From JBCBKL01 sp963922565 (GTDB lineage Bacteria; Pseudomonadota; Alphaproteobacteria; Rhodobacterales; Rhodobacteraceae), in NCBI GenBank assembly GCA_963922565.1, contig CAWUIQ010000017.1, forward strand, positions 6,981 to 70,980: a DNA stretch of 64,000 bases, given 5' to 3'. The notes under the pieces are model-generated. The model was not told the DNA's origin and made no database searches. It worked only from the letters and a program-made list of their open reading frames with translations. A program made the position numbers and the translations under genes. Shown here piece by piece: positions 32,672-41,791 of the stretch. The number at the start of each line of letters is the position of its first letter. The stretch's first letter is position 1.

Positions 32672-33241
32672 TCAGGCAGCCAAAGGCGTTCCGCTCCGCT
32701 TCCACGCAAATGGTTTCACCGGTTCGTCGAGCGGTGTTTCGGCGACGTGGTTGGTGTAGTTCGACATGACCTTCTGCGCCAGACCGAGGATGATATCGAG
32801 GACAGCGCGGTGCCCGTACCCGGCATCAAAGAACGCCTGTATCTGTGCGTCGGTTACGTTCCCGCGTTCGCGCAACATCTGAAGGGTAAATCGACGCAGC
32901 GCTTCGAGCTTTTCGCTGGGCAGCGGTGTTTCGTTTCGCAGCGCGTCGATGATCTCGTCAGAGACCTTCATGCGTTTCGCAATGCCCGTATGGGCCGGAA
33001 CACAGTAGTGGCACTCGTGCTCGACATTGATGGTCTGCCAAACCACGGTCAGTTCGTCCGCGTCAAAGTCGGTTTCGACAAAGAGCTTGTGCAGCAACTG
33101 GTAACCTTCCAGCGCCTGAGGACTTTCGGCCATCACCTTATGCAGGCCGGGCAAGCGACCAAAGGCCTTTTGGCTGTTCTCAAGCAGTGGTTTCGAGGCT
33201 TCCGGGGCAGTTTCAAGGTCGTGGGAGGGAAAATCGGTCAT
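32672..33241 (-). CDS. AhpD-like / carboxymuconolactone decarboxylase-family protein
   Basis: 189 aa all-helical protein with the AhpD core motif EHECHYCVPAHTGIAKR, i.e. CxxC plus His two to three residues later. AhpD proteins use this as a peroxidase-reducing dithiol. It is divergent from a TetR gene with paired operators between them, so it is probably induced by an electrophile or oxidant sensed by that regulator. The start ATG 33241 has GGGAGG-like CAGGACCTCCC upstream on the coding strand. Confidence 0.88.
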   Translation of the reverse strand: MTDFPSHDLETAPEASKPLLENSQKAFGRLPGLHKVMAESPQALEGYQLLHKLFVETDFDADELTVVWQTINVEHECHYCVPAHTGIAKRMKVSDEIIDALRNETPLPSEKLEALRRFTLQMLRERGNVTDAQIQAFFDAGYGHRAVLDIILGLAQKVMSNYTNHVAETPLDEPVKPFAWKRSGTPLAA

Positions 33242-33285
33242 GGGAGGTCCTGTTTTCTGAGGTGGTGCCCCTTAATTGTACTTTC

Positions 33286-33301
33286 TTGAACGATCGCTCA
33301 A
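33286..33301. promoter_or_regulatory. TetR operator site 1
   Basis: TTGAACGATCGCTCAA is a 16-bp near-perfect palindrome. It lies 45 bases from the AhpD-like start and 41 bases from the TetR start in the divergent promoter. The sequence matches the second site at 33312-33327 in inverted orientation with one mismatch. Confidence 0.75.
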
Positions 33302-33311
33302 GTATATATAT

Positions 33312-33327
33312 TTGAGTGATCGTTCAA
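33312..33327. promoter_or_regulatory. TetR operator site 2
   Basis: TTGAGTGATCGTTCAA, a 16-bp near-palindrome 10 bases from site 1; the AT-rich GTATATATAT spacer between them probably contains the -10 elements. The spacing of centres (26 bp) would place two dimers on nearby faces of the helix. It ends 14 bases before the TTG start of the TetR gene, allowing autorepression. Confidence 0.75.
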
Positions 33328-33341
33328 GAAAAGGTGATCGC

Positions 33342-33932
33342 TTGCCCCGCAAACCGGCATACGACAAAAACACGTTGATCGACCGCGCCCGCGACTTGTT
33401 CTGGAAACAGGGTTGGGCCGGTACATCGCTCAAGGATCTTGAGCGGACGCTGGGTTTGAACCCGGGCAGCTTTTATGCGGCCTTCGGCTCAAAAGATAAG
33501 CTGTTTGAACTGGCGCTCGACAGATATGCTCAAGGCGGAACGAAGCGGCTAAGGGATCTTGCGGCAGAGCATGGTGCCCTCGGCGCCTTGCAACGTTACC
33601 CTGGCCTGGTAATCGATGGGTCCAGCACGCCCGCCAAGGCCTGTATGCTTGCAAAAACCGTCCTCGAACTGAAGAACCAGAACGATCAGCTGGCCGCCCG
33701 GGCCAATGCCCATCTCAGCAACATGGAAAACCTCTTTGCCGACCTGTTTCGCGAGGCACAGGCGGCGGGCGAGGTTTCGGACAGATACGATGCCGATGCG
33801 CTGGCGCGACGGTACCAGTCAGACCTGCTCGGGCTGCGCGTGTCGGCGGAGAGGGTCGGCGTTGACGCAAAGGCGATCGCAGACGAAATCGCGGCGCGTC
33901 TGGCTGAGCTGGCTCATCACGAAGCCAGCTGA
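33342..33932 (+). CDS. TetR/AcrR-family transcriptional regulator
   Basis: 196 aa from TTG 33342, with AAGGTG 5 bases upstream; the open frame to 33276 would run through the operators and is unlikely. The helix-turn-helix at the N-terminus is TLIDRARDLFWKQGWAGTSL then LERTLGLNPGSFYAAFGSKD, typical of the AcrR/NemR type. The ligand domain has a Cys in KACMLAKTVLE that may sense electrophiles, as in NemR. It is divergent from the AhpD-like gene. The paired palindromes between them are the likely binding sites. Confidence 0.9.
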   Translation: MPRKPAYDKNTLIDRARDLFWKQGWAGTSLKDLERTLGLNPGSFYAAFGSKDKLFELALDRYAQGGTKRLRDLAAEHGALGALQRYPGLVIDGSSTPAKACMLAKTVLELKNQNDQLAARANAHLSNMENLFADLFREAQAAGEVSDRYDADALARRYQSDLLGLRVSAERVGVDAKAIADEIAARLAELAHHEAS

Positions 33933-34014
33933 GCGACCTCATGTGCCACCAAACCTGAGCGTTTCGTATTCTACTTGTCTCTGAATTCCGCCACGTAGCT
34001 CCGGGACGCAGTGA

Positions 34015-35439
34015 TCAGTGCGCGATCATGACGTGCCGAACAGCGGTGTAGTCCTCGAGCGCATACATCGACATATCCTTGCCATATCCCGACTGCTTCA
34101 GTCCGCCATGGGGCATCTCGTTGACCAGCATGAAATGCGTATTCACCCACGTGCAGCCGTATTGAAGCGCTGCCGACGCCTCCATGGCCTTGCCGATATC
34201 CCCGGTCCAGACGGAAGACGCCAGACCGTAGGGGCTGTCATTGGCCCAGTCGATGACCGGGTCGTCATCGGTAAAGCGCGTAACCGAAACAACGGGGCCG
34301 AACACTTCGCGCTGCACGATCTCGTCCTGCTGCAACGCGCCTGCGATGACCGTTGGGTGATAGTAATAACCCGCGCCGCCGACCGGACTGCCTCCGGTCG
34401 TAATCTCGATATGCGATTGATCCGAGGCACGCTCTACGAAACTCGCCACCCGGTCCCGCTGGCGCGGCGAAATCAGCGGAGGGATCTCGTTCACCGTATC
34501 GTCGGCATTGTTGTAGACGATGCTGGCGGCGGCAGCGGTCAGGTCCGAAACGAAATTGTCGTAGATCGAGGCATGCGCGTAGACACGGCAAGCCGCGGTG
34601 CAATCCTGTCCCGCGTTGTAGTAACCGAACGCTTTCAGCCCCTCGACCGTGCGCGCCACATCCGCATCGCCAAAGACGATGACGGGCGCCTTGCCACCCA
34701 ATTCAAGATGGGTTCGCTTGACCCCCTTGGAGGCGGCCATCAGAACCTTCTTGCCCGTGGCCACATCGCCGGTGATCGAAATCATGTCGACATCCGGGTG
34801 ATTGACCAGAGTGTTGCCGACCGAACTGCCCTGACCGGTGATCACGTTCACAACACCTTCGGGCAGGATGTCCGCCAGGATCCTGGCAAAGGCCAAGGCG
34901 GTCAGTGGCGTTTGTTCAGACGGTTTCATGACAAGCGTGTTGCCGCCAGCAAGCGCCGGTGCCAGCTTCCACGCCATCATCATGATCGGATAGTTCCATG
35001 GCGCAATGGAAGCGACGACGCCAATCGGGTCGCGCCGGATCATTGAGGTATGACCCTCCATGTAGCTGCCCGCGACCGGTCCATGCATGTTGCGTACGGC
35101 ACCCGCAAAGTAGCGGAAACAGTCAGCCACCGCCGGGATTTCCTCGTTGCGCACCTCGTTTATGGGTTTGCCGCAATTCAACGCTTCGAGCTTGGCGAGG
35201 TTCTCAAGGTCTGCCTCAACGGCATCGGCGATCTGGAGCAATAGGCCAGAGCGTTCGCTCGGCGTCGTCTTTGCCCAACCGGGAAACGCCGCCCGGGCTG
35301 CGGCGACGGCCCGATCAATCTGGTCGGCATTGGCCTCTGGCATCCTGACGATTTCCTCGCTTGTGCGGGGGTTCAGCACGATCTCTTCCGCCTCGGTTCC
35401 GGCCTCGAAATCCTTGCCGATGAGCATGTTGGTTTCCAT
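34015..35439 (-). CDS. patD: Gamma-aminobutyraldehyde dehydrogenase
   Basis: 474 aa, the same length as E. coli PatD (YdcW). Catalytic Cys is in YYNAGQDCTAACRVYA and the general-base Glu in THLELGGKAPVIVFGDAD. GHTSMIRRDPIGVVASIAPW and QYGCTWVNTHFMLVNEMPHG match PatD closely from memory. It oxidises 4-aminobutanal, made from putrescine, to GABA with NAD. It is the last gene of the transporter operon, 26 bases after a permease gene, as in the E. coli ydcSTUV-patD locus. Other amino-aldehydes such as betaine aldehyde are less likely. Confidence 0.88.
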   Translation of the reverse strand: METNMLIGKDFEAGTEAEEIVLNPRTSEEIVRMPEANADQIDRAVAAARAAFPGWAKTTPSERSGLLLQIADAVEADLENLAKLEALNCGKPINEVRNEEIPAVADCFRYFAGAVRNMHGPVAGSYMEGHTSMIRRDPIGVVASIAPWNYPIMMMAWKLAPALAGGNTLVMKPSEQTPLTALAFARILADILPEGVVNVITGQGSSVGNTLVNHPDVDMISITGDVATGKKVLMAASKGVKRTHLELGGKAPVIVFGDADVARTVEGLKAFGYYNAGQDCTAACRVYAHASIYDNFVSDLTAAAASIVYNNADDTVNEIPPLISPRQRDRVASFVERASDQSHIEITTGGSPVGGAGYYYHPTVIAGALQQDEIVQREVFGPVVSVTRFTDDDPVIDWANDSPYGLASSVWTGDIGKAMEASAALQYGCTWVNTHFMLVNEMPHGGLKQSGYGKDMSMYALEDYTAVRHVMIAH

Positions 35440-35465
35440 GAGGTCTCTCCCTTAGTGTCAGTGGT

Positions 35466-36269
35466 TCATTTGCCCTGTCCGGCAACCGTTTCGGTTCCGC
35501 GGGTGAGGTAATAAGCGCCGAGGATCGGCAGGAACGTGACCAGCACCACGACGAGGGCCACCACGTTGGTCACGGGGCGCTGGCGCGGCCGCACGAGTTC
35601 TTCGAGCATCCAGATCGGCAAGGTCTGCTGTTGACCAGCCGTGAAAGTCGTGACGATCACCTCGTCAAAGCTGAGCGCAAAGGCCAGCATGCCACCGGCA
35701 AGCAAGGCGGTTGCCATGTTGGGCATGATCACAAAGCGCAGGGTTTGCCAGTAGGTGGCGCCCAGATCCATCGATGCCTCGATGAGGCTCGCGGATGTGC
35801 GGCGGAAACGGGCAACGGCGTTGTTGTAAACGACGACAATGCAGAACGTCGCATGGCCCAGGACGATCGTCCATGTGCTGAAGGGTATGTCGGCGATGTT
35901 GAAGGCCGAGCGTAGCGAGATGCCGGTTATGATCCCCGGCAACGCAATTGGCAGAATTACGAGAAGCGAGATCGTCTCTCGTCCAAAGAACTGCGACCGC
36001 GCCACAGCGGCAGCGCAGAGCGTACCAAGCACGATAGCGATGGCCGTTGAGACCAGAGCGACCTGCAGAGACAGGCTCAGCGCCGCCCATACATCCGGCC
36101 GATTCCACGTGACCTCGAACCATTTGAGCGTGAGACCGGGAGGCGGCCATTGATAGCTTTTGTCCTCGGTCGTGAAGGCATAGATAAAGATCAGCAGGAT
36201 CGGCAGGTGAAGGAACAGGAGCCCCCCGACTGCCGCCATTCTGAGACCGAGAGACGCCTTAGAGTGCAT
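35466..36269 (-). CDS. ABC transporter permease, polyamine type (YdcV/PotC-like)
   Basis: 267 aa from ATG 36269, overlapping the preceding permease by 11 bases. Six membrane segments; starts MHSKASLGLRMAAVGGLLFL. The EAA loop is visible as ASMDLGATYWQTLRFVIMPN, which docks onto the ATPase. ALSFDEVIVTTFTAGQQQTL is the last-loop pattern of PotC/YdcV spermidine or putrescine permeases. It forms a heterodimer with the protein from the gene before. Confidence 0.9.
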   Translation of the reverse strand: MHSKASLGLRMAAVGGLLFLHLPILLIFIYAFTTEDKSYQWPPPGLTLKWFEVTWNRPDVWAALSLSLQVALVSTAIAIVLGTLCAAAVARSQFFGRETISLLVILPIALPGIITGISLRSAFNIADIPFSTWTIVLGHATFCIVVVYNNAVARFRRTSASLIEASMDLGATYWQTLRFVIMPNMATALLAGGMLAFALSFDEVIVTTFTAGQQQTLPIWMLEELVRPRQRPVTNVVALVVVLVTFLPILGAYYLTRGTETVAGQGK

Positions 36270-37176
36270 CGAACGCCCCTGCTCTCTTGGCCAATGTAAG
36301 ATAGATCCCCATGACCACGATCGGCACGACCGCAAAGGCCGCCGCCAGGGGGATGTTGCCCGCCGTGCCCTGGAACTGATAGACCGCCTGACCGATCATA
36401 CGGGCCGATGTGCCCACGATCTGGGGGATGATGTAGTCACCCATGGTCAGCGAAAAGGTAAAGATGCTGCCAGCTATGATCCCAGGCAGCGCCAGGGGCA
36501 GGATCACATGCCGGAATGTCTGGCCGGGCCGGGCACCAAGATCGCCGCTGGCCTCAAGCATCGAGGGGGGAACCCGCTCGAGCGAGGCCTGAATGGGCAG
36601 GATCATGAAGGGCAGCCAGACGTACAGGAAAACAAGGAAGGTGCCTGTCCAACTCACTGACAGCGAATTGCCCCCAATCACGGGGATGGCAAGATAGGCC
36701 TCGAGCACCCAGGCGAGATGCAGCGTTTCAAACAGCCAGTTGAGGATGCCCTCCTTGGCAAGGATCAGCTTCCAAGAATACACCTTGACCAGATAGCTCG
36801 ACCACAGCGGCAGCATCACACCAAGATAGAACACCGCCTTCCAGCGCCCCGTCGCGTAGCGGGCGGCGTAGTAAGCTATTGGAAAGGCGACAATAGCAGC
36901 ACCGATGGTGACGGCGGATGCCATCGCAATGGTCCGCAAAAGGATGTCGAAATTCGACGCGCGCAGCAGTTCGCCATAGGTTTTGAGCGTGAACTCGTAA
37001 TTGATGAGCCCCGAAAACTCGTCGATTGAAAAGAAGCTCTGCGCCAGAAGCGCGAAGAGCGACCCGAGGTAAACGATCCCCAGCCAAAGCAGGGGCGGCG
37101 CGACCAACAGCAGCAAAAGAAGGTTTGGACGCCGCCAGAGCGCATCCGAAATGGGGGCGCGCGCGACGTCAGCCAT
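36259..37176 (-). CDS. ABC transporter permease, polyamine type (YdcU/PotB-like)
   Basis: 305 aa from ATG 37176; a GTG two codons upstream is also possible. It overlaps the ATPase gene by 8 bases. A long first membrane segment (LLLLLLVAPPLLWLGIVYL) precedes a periplasmic loop and five more. The EAA loop ASGDLGARPGQTFRHVILPL is intact. SLTMGDYIIPQIVG is characteristic of PotB/YdcU. It pairs with the downstream permease to form the membrane channel. Confidence 0.9.
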   Translation of the reverse strand: MADVARAPISDALWRRPNLLLLLLVAPPLLWLGIVYLGSLFALLAQSFFSIDEFSGLINYEFTLKTYGELLRASNFDILLRTIAMASAVTIGAAIVAFPIAYYAARYATGRWKAVFYLGVMLPLWSSYLVKVYSWKLILAKEGILNWLFETLHLAWVLEAYLAIPVIGGNSLSVSWTGTFLVFLYVWLPFMILPIQASLERVPPSMLEASGDLGARPGQTFRHVILPLALPGIIAGSIFTFSLTMGDYIIPQIVGTSARMIGQAVYQFQGTAGNIPLAAAFAVVPIVVMGIYLTLAKRAGAFDAL

Positions 37177-38209
37177 TGTCACGCTTCATGATATGCAACG
37201 CATCGGGCGCCCAAGTGAGTGAGACCGTCGCACCGGTTTCGGGTACCGGTACGCCCTTTGGGATCAGGACCTTTATTGTCAGATTCTCACAGATCACCTC
37301 GACCCGCGTTGCGGAGCCAAGAAACGCCTGCCCTGCCACAACGCCTGAGAGTGGGCCATCGCCGATGCGGATCGCCTCCGGGCGCAGGCAGGCCGGAGCG
37401 TTTTGACCGGTCAGACGTTCCACGAGATCTGCAGGCAGCACGTTGGAGGACCCGACAAAATCCGCGACAAAGGGCGTTTCGGGCCTGTCATAGACATCTT
37501 CCGGGCGTCCAACCTGCTGGATCCGCCCGTTGTTGAAAACAGCGACGCGATCGGCCATCGACAGCGCCTCGCCCTGATCATGCGTTACAAAGACAAACGC
37601 GATGCCAAGGCGGCGTTGCAGGGTTTTGAGTTCACCCTGCATCTGCTCGCGCAGCTTGAGATCCAGCGCGCCCAGAGGTTCATCAAGCAGCAGCACCTTG
37701 GGTTGCATGACCAGAGCGCGGGCCAAGGCAACGCGCTGGCGCTGACCACCAGAGAGCTCGGAAGGTTTGCGATCACCGAACCCGGCCAGAGCCACAAGAG
37801 ACAAGGCTTCTTCTGCGGCGGCCCGGCGCGCCGCCTTGGTATCGCCACGGACCATCAGCCCATAGGCCACGTTGTCCCGGACGTTTAGGTGGGGAAACAG
37901 GGCATAGTCCTGAAACACCGTATTCACCGGACGCCGATAAGGCGGCGTTGCGGTCGCATCCTCGTCAAATATCGTGATCCTGCCAGCCGTCGGCTGCTCG
38001 AAGCCGGCGATCAGGCGCAGACAGGTTGTCTTGCCCGAGCCCGACGGCCCCAAAAGCGCGAAAAACTCCCCTGCTCCGATGGTCAAATCCACGGCATCCA
38101 CCGCGCGCACCGACCCGAAATGACGCGACACGCCGTCGAACCTGATTGCAGCGGCCATGCCGGGCTTGCCGTCTTGCGCGACGCCTTGGGCGCCACGCAA
38201 TCCGGTCAT
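37169..38209 (-). CDS. ABC transporter ATP-binding protein, polyamine type (PotA/YdcT-like)
   Basis: 346 aa from ATG 38209, four bases after the binding-protein stop; the frame upstream to 38380 overlaps that gene. A short extra N-terminus precedes MAAAIRFDGVSRHFGSVRAV. Walker A is LLGPSGSGKTTCLRLIAG, the signature LSGGQRQRVALARAL, Walker B VLLLDEPLGALD and the switch His in FVTHDQGEAL. The C-terminal TOBE-like part ends at LHIMKRDNG. It energises import with the two permeases. Confidence 0.92.
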   Translation of the reverse strand: MTGLRGAQGVAQDGKPGMAAAIRFDGVSRHFGSVRAVDAVDLTIGAGEFFALLGPSGSGKTTCLRLIAGFEQPTAGRITIFDEDATATPPYRRPVNTVFQDYALFPHLNVRDNVAYGLMVRGDTKAARRAAAEEALSLVALAGFGDRKPSELSGGQRQRVALARALVMQPKVLLLDEPLGALDLKLREQMQGELKTLQRRLGIAFVFVTHDQGEALSMADRVAVFNNGRIQQVGRPEDVYDRPETPFVADFVGSSNVLPADLVERLTGQNAPACLRPEAIRIGDGPLSGVVAGQAFLGSATRVEVICENLTIKVLIPKGVPVPETGATVSLTWAPDALHIMKRDNG

Positions 38210-38213
38210 TGGA

Positions 38214-39377
38214 TCACCGTCCACCAATGACGCCAATATAGTCAGAGACCCAGCGGTAATACGGCACGCATTCGTTCTGGCTTTCGCAGCTGGTGACAGG
38301 CGTCGTCCAGAAGCGGACCTTATCGAAGTCGTCAAAGCCGTTCTTGGTGCAACCCTCCGCCGTCTGCATGCCGCGTCCATCGGTACAGGCCGCGGGGACT
38401 GCAGGGTTCGCGCCGAACCAGACCGACAGATCGGACATCAGGTTCGATGACAGGGTGTGCTCCATCCACATGTAGGCGCAGTTGGGGTTTTCGCTGTCGA
38501 CATGCATCATCGTGGTATCGGCCCATCCCGTCACGCCTTCTTCCGGAATGACGCTGGCGATCGGAGCCTCGTCCCCCTGCAACAGGTTCACCTGGAAAGG
38601 CCACGATCCGGAGGCCGCCATACCTTCGTTCTTAAAGTCGTCGATTTGAATAAAGGCATCATGCCAGTAGCGGCTGACCAGCTTGCGCTGCTCGCGCAGA
38701 AGATCGAGCGCGGCGGCGTATTGATCGGGGTTCAGCTCGTAAGGCGAGACGATGCCAAGCTCCGGCTTGTGGGTCATCAGGTACATCGCCGCATCCGCGA
38801 TGTGGATCGGGCCGTCATAGGCCTGCACCCTGCCCACATTGGTCTGACCGTCGGGCAAGGTTTGCTCTTCAAATACGACCGACCACGATGTCGGCGGGCT
38901 GTCCCCAAACACGTCCGTCGAATACATCAGGACGTTCGGGCCCCACATGTAGGGCGTGCCATAGTTCTTCCCGTCGACATAGTGCCAGGGCGCCTGCTTG
39001 AGCCGATCATCGATCGTGTCCCAGCTTGGGATTAGGCTGGTGTTGATCGGTTGAACCCGCTTGCCCGCAACCATGCGCAGGCTCGCATCACCCGAAGCGG
39101 TTACCAGATCAAAGCCGCCTTCGTTCATTAGGGCGACCATCTCGTCCGAGGTATTGGCCGTTTTCACATTGACCATGCATCCGGTCGCCTCTTCGAAGCT
39201 GGTCACCCAGTCGAAAGCCTCAACCGTCTCACCACGCTCGATGTAACCGGGCCAGGCGACGATATTCAGCTGACCTTCACCCGCACCAAGGTCGGTCACC
39301 ATTTCAGCCGCAAGAGGCTGTGCGATCATGGCAGCGACCACCCCAAAGGAGGCCGTTGCATTTAAAATGCGCTTCAT
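38214..39377 (-). CDS. Periplasmic polyamine-binding protein (YdcS/PotD-like)
   Basis: 387 aa from ATG 39377. Signal peptide MKRILNATASFGVVAAMIAQ with cleavage after LAA. Mature motifs of PotD/YdcS proteins include LNIVAWPGYIERGETV, FDWVTSFEEATGCMVNVKTA and YGTPYMWGPNVLMYSTDVF. It captures the polyamine in the periplasm and delivers it to the permease pair. Downstream are the ATPase, both permeases and patD, so putrescine uptake and oxidation to GABA are linked. Long C-terminal Cys-containing region (SCESQNECVPYYRW) is noted. Confidence 0.9.
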   Translation of the reverse strand: MKRILNATASFGVVAAMIAQPLAAEMVTDLGAGEGQLNIVAWPGYIERGETVEAFDWVTSFEEATGCMVNVKTANTSDEMVALMNEGGFDLVTASGDASLRMVAGKRVQPINTSLIPSWDTIDDRLKQAPWHYVDGKNYGTPYMWGPNVLMYSTDVFGDSPPTSWSVVFEEQTLPDGQTNVGRVQAYDGPIHIADAAMYLMTHKPELGIVSPYELNPDQYAAALDLLREQRKLVSRYWHDAFIQIDDFKNEGMAASGSWPFQVNLLQGDEAPIASVIPEEGVTGWADTTMMHVDSENPNCAYMWMEHTLSSNLMSDLSVWFGANPAVPAACTDGRGMQTAEGCTKNGFDDFDKVRFWTTPVTSCESQNECVPYYRWVSDYIGVIGGR

Positions 39378-39456
39378 CCCGCAAACTCCCTGTTTGGTAT
39401 CTTTGGGGAGCATGTAGAAGCGTCGTGATTAAGGCCAATTCAATTTTCCGCAGCAT

Positions 39457-39477
39457 GATATCGGAAACTCCGATATC
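39457..39477. promoter_or_regulatory. Palindrome upstream of the polyamine operon
   Basis: GATATCGG and CCGATATC are perfect 8-bp arms around AAACT. It abuts the LysR stop and is 80 bases before the binding-protein start. It fits a LysR-type dyad and may control the transporter operon, although a terminator for the LysR gene is the alternative; there is no T-run. Confidence 0.5.
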
Positions 39478-40386
39478 TTAACGCAACCTCGGTGCATGAA
39501 AGCTCTGTGCAACCGAAAGGAAGGATTTGGTAGCCTCGGAAACCTTCGCACCCCGCCTCCAGACCAGACCCACCTGTATCACCGGCAACTTGGTCGAGAC
39601 ATCCCGGCTGTCGATCCTGTCGCCCTCCAGCGACCACGGGCGATAGACGAGATCCGGCAGGAACGAAACACCTGCGCCACTGGCCACAAGCGACCTGACA
39701 GCCTCGACAGATCGTGTCCGAAAGGCGATGCGCGGCTTGACAGGAAAGCTCGACATCAGCCGCCCCGCCTCTTCCTGCATCTCGTCCACGTCGAGCACGA
39801 TCTGCGCCTCATGGGCAAGATCTTCGAGCGAAATGGACTCGAGTGCGGAGAGCGGATGGCCAAGCGGCAGCCAAAGCCGGTACGGCGAGACCGCAAGCAG
39901 TTCGGAGTTGAGTGCTGCCGGATTACGCAGACGATCCAATAGCATCACGGATACGTCCAACTCGCCACCCACCAGCAGATGTTCGAGGTATTCGGGGCTG
40001 TCTTCTAGCGCGCTCACTTCGATCTCGGGCTGCGCCCGGCGGAAGCGAGACAGTAGGTCCGACAGGACATAGCCGGAGGTCAACGAGGTCACGCCGATAT
40101 TTAGGCGGCCCGCGGTATTGATGTATTCACGGGCCAGGCTGAGTTCCGCGTTCGAAATCTCGGCCAGGATCGCCTTGGCGTGGCGCATGAAGATGTGGCC
40201 GTGATGGGTCACCTCCACCCCACGCCTGCGCCGTTCGAAAAGCTTGAGACCCAGATGGCCTTCGAGCTCCTTGATCGCTTCGGTCAGGGTGCTTTGCGAA
40301 ATCGCGAGCTCGATCGCGGCCCGACTGAAAGACCCATGTTCCGCCACCCCGACAAAGTATCTGGCCTGTTTCAGGGTGAACGACAT
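39478..40386 (-). CDS. LysR-family transcriptional regulator
   Basis: 302 aa. HTH at the N-terminus: FTLKQARYFVGVAEHGSFSR, then LAISQSTLTEAIKELEGHLG, followed by LFERRRRGVEVTHHG. The effector domain contains GVTSLTSGYVLSDLLSRF and the second lobe up to the C-terminal RLR. It precedes the polyamine transporter genes on the same strand with 100 bases between, and a palindrome lies there. This makes it a likely regulator of the transporter, sensing a polyamine or breakdown product. Confidence 0.9.
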   Translation of the reverse strand: MSFTLKQARYFVGVAEHGSFSRAAIELAISQSTLTEAIKELEGHLGLKLFERRRRGVEVTHHGHIFMRHAKAILAEISNAELSLAREYINTAGRLNIGVTSLTSGYVLSDLLSRFRRAQPEIEVSALEDSPEYLEHLLVGGELDVSVMLLDRLRNPAALNSELLAVSPYRLWLPLGHPLSALESISLEDLAHEAQIVLDVDEMQEEAGRLMSSFPVKPRIAFRTRSVEAVRSLVASGAGVSFLPDLVYRPWSLEGDRIDSRDVSTKLPVIQVGLVWRRGAKVSEATKSFLSVAQSFHAPRLR

Positions 40387-40711
40387 ATGGCCTTTGAAAC
40401 TTTCCCGCTAAGACGCCAGCGAAGGATAGGACATACGCAGCCAAGCAGCAAACCAGAGAAGACCCCCTGAAACGGCTTCGTTACCAAGCCAGAACCAAAA
40501 GGCCCGGTTTCAGCGCGCGGCGCTTGGTGTGGAGGCACCGTAACGACTGATAAGGCTGCCGGTCGTTATGGACCGCGCATTTTGATGTGATAAACGCGAA
40601 CGGGTGGAGACGAGACTTACGTTTGGCACAAGTCCAATGGGACTGCCCCGGGTTGGGCAGCAAGAAACACAGAGAGGCCGTGCGGCAGGTCCGAAACCGG
40701 GGGAGCGGTAC
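40387..40711. other. Divergent intergenic region between LysR and SMP-30 genes
   Basis: 325 bases without credible genes. TAACGAC at 40541-40547 and GTCGTTA at 40562-40568 form a 7-bp dyad with a 14-base gap, which could be a binding site. A GGGAGCGG site precedes the SMP-30 start. Otherwise nothing is seen. Confidence 0.4.
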
Positions 40712-41635
40712 ATGTCATTGAAACTGGAAGAGGTTTGCAACGGCCTCGGCTTCCCGGAGGGTCCGGTGGCCATGCAGGACGGCTCCTTGCTGTTTGTCGA
40801 TATCAAGGAACAGACCCTCGTGAGGCTGGGTGTCGACGGCACGGTCAGCGTGGTGGCTGAAATCCCGGGCGGGCCTAACGGCGTCGCCATCGGACCAGAT
40901 GGGGCGGCCTATGTTTGCAACAATGGCGGGGTCTATAGCTTTGTGCCCTACGGCCCGGACGAGATCACCGTGCCTGCGCCGATCCGACCGCATTACAAGG
41001 GCGGATCCGTGCACCGCGTTGATCTCGCGACCGGAAAGGTCACCCAGCTCTTTGACAGCTATAAAGGCGAGCGCCTGATTGCACCGGACGATATCGTGTT
41101 CGACAAGGCTGGCGGCTTTTGGTTCACAGATACCGGTATCCAGGACGAAACCTCGACGCGCTACGGCGGACTCTATTATGCCAGCATCGATGGCAAGACG
41201 CTGCTCAAGGCGGCAACGATCCCGATGCCGAACGGTGTTGGCCTCTCGCCCGACGGCAAGACTGTCTACGTCTCGGACACGGTTTTCGGCAGGCTCTGGG
41301 CGATGGAAATCACCGGGCCCGGCACGGTCAGCCCGGGGCCGATGCCCGGCATGCCCGGCAATGTCGTGCAAACCTTACCGGGGTATCAATGGCTAGACAG
41401 CCTCAAGGTCGAGGAAAGCGGTCGTGTCCTTGTCGGGACCCTTTTCAACGGTGGGATCACGGTCTTCAGCCCTGATGGCTCGACCGAGCATGTCGCCATC
41501 CCCGATCTCTTCACGACCAACATGTGCTTTGGGGGCAGCGATATGCGCGACCTCTGGATCACCGCGTCGAGCACGGGCAAGATCTACAAGACCCGCTGGC
41601 CGCGTCCGGGCCTGAAACTGGCCTACCGCGTTTAA
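40712..41635 (+). CDS. SMP-30/gluconolactonase-family protein
   Basis: 307 aa from ATG 40712; upstream in-frame starts to 40604 lack a ribosome site. A six-bladed beta-propeller lactonase: GFPEGPVAMQDGSLLFVDI opens with the metal Glu, GGPNGVAIGPDGAAYVCNNG and MPNGVGLSPDGKTVYVSD hold the conserved Asn residues and the Asp of the metal site. These enzymes hydrolyse sugar or other lactones. The gene stands alone between a LysR gene and the big cyclase gene, and the substrate is unknown. Confidence 0.88.
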   Translation: MSLKLEEVCNGLGFPEGPVAMQDGSLLFVDIKEQTLVRLGVDGTVSVVAEIPGGPNGVAIGPDGAAYVCNNGGVYSFVPYGPDEITVPAPIRPHYKGGSVHRVDLATGKVTQLFDSYKGERLIAPDDIVFDKAGGFWFTDTGIQDETSTRYGGLYYASIDGKTLLKAATIPMPNGVGLSPDGKTVYVSDTVFGRLWAMEITGPGTVSPGPMPGMPGNVVQTLPGYQWLDSLKVEESGRVLVGTLFNGGITVFSPDGSTEHVAIPDLFTTNMCFGGSDMRDLWITASSTGKIYKTRWPRPGLKLAYRV

Positions 41636-41791
41636 CCCCCCGGTCGTCCTCAAGGCCTTTAGCAAGCCGTTAATTCTGGTGCCGCATCAGGTCCAAAAAC
41701 ACCCCCAGATTTCCGCACTTTGACCGCACCGGTCTTACAGCTTACGCTAGCAACCGGCGGCGAGACAGTAAGGTAGCAAATCAGCCTTCGC

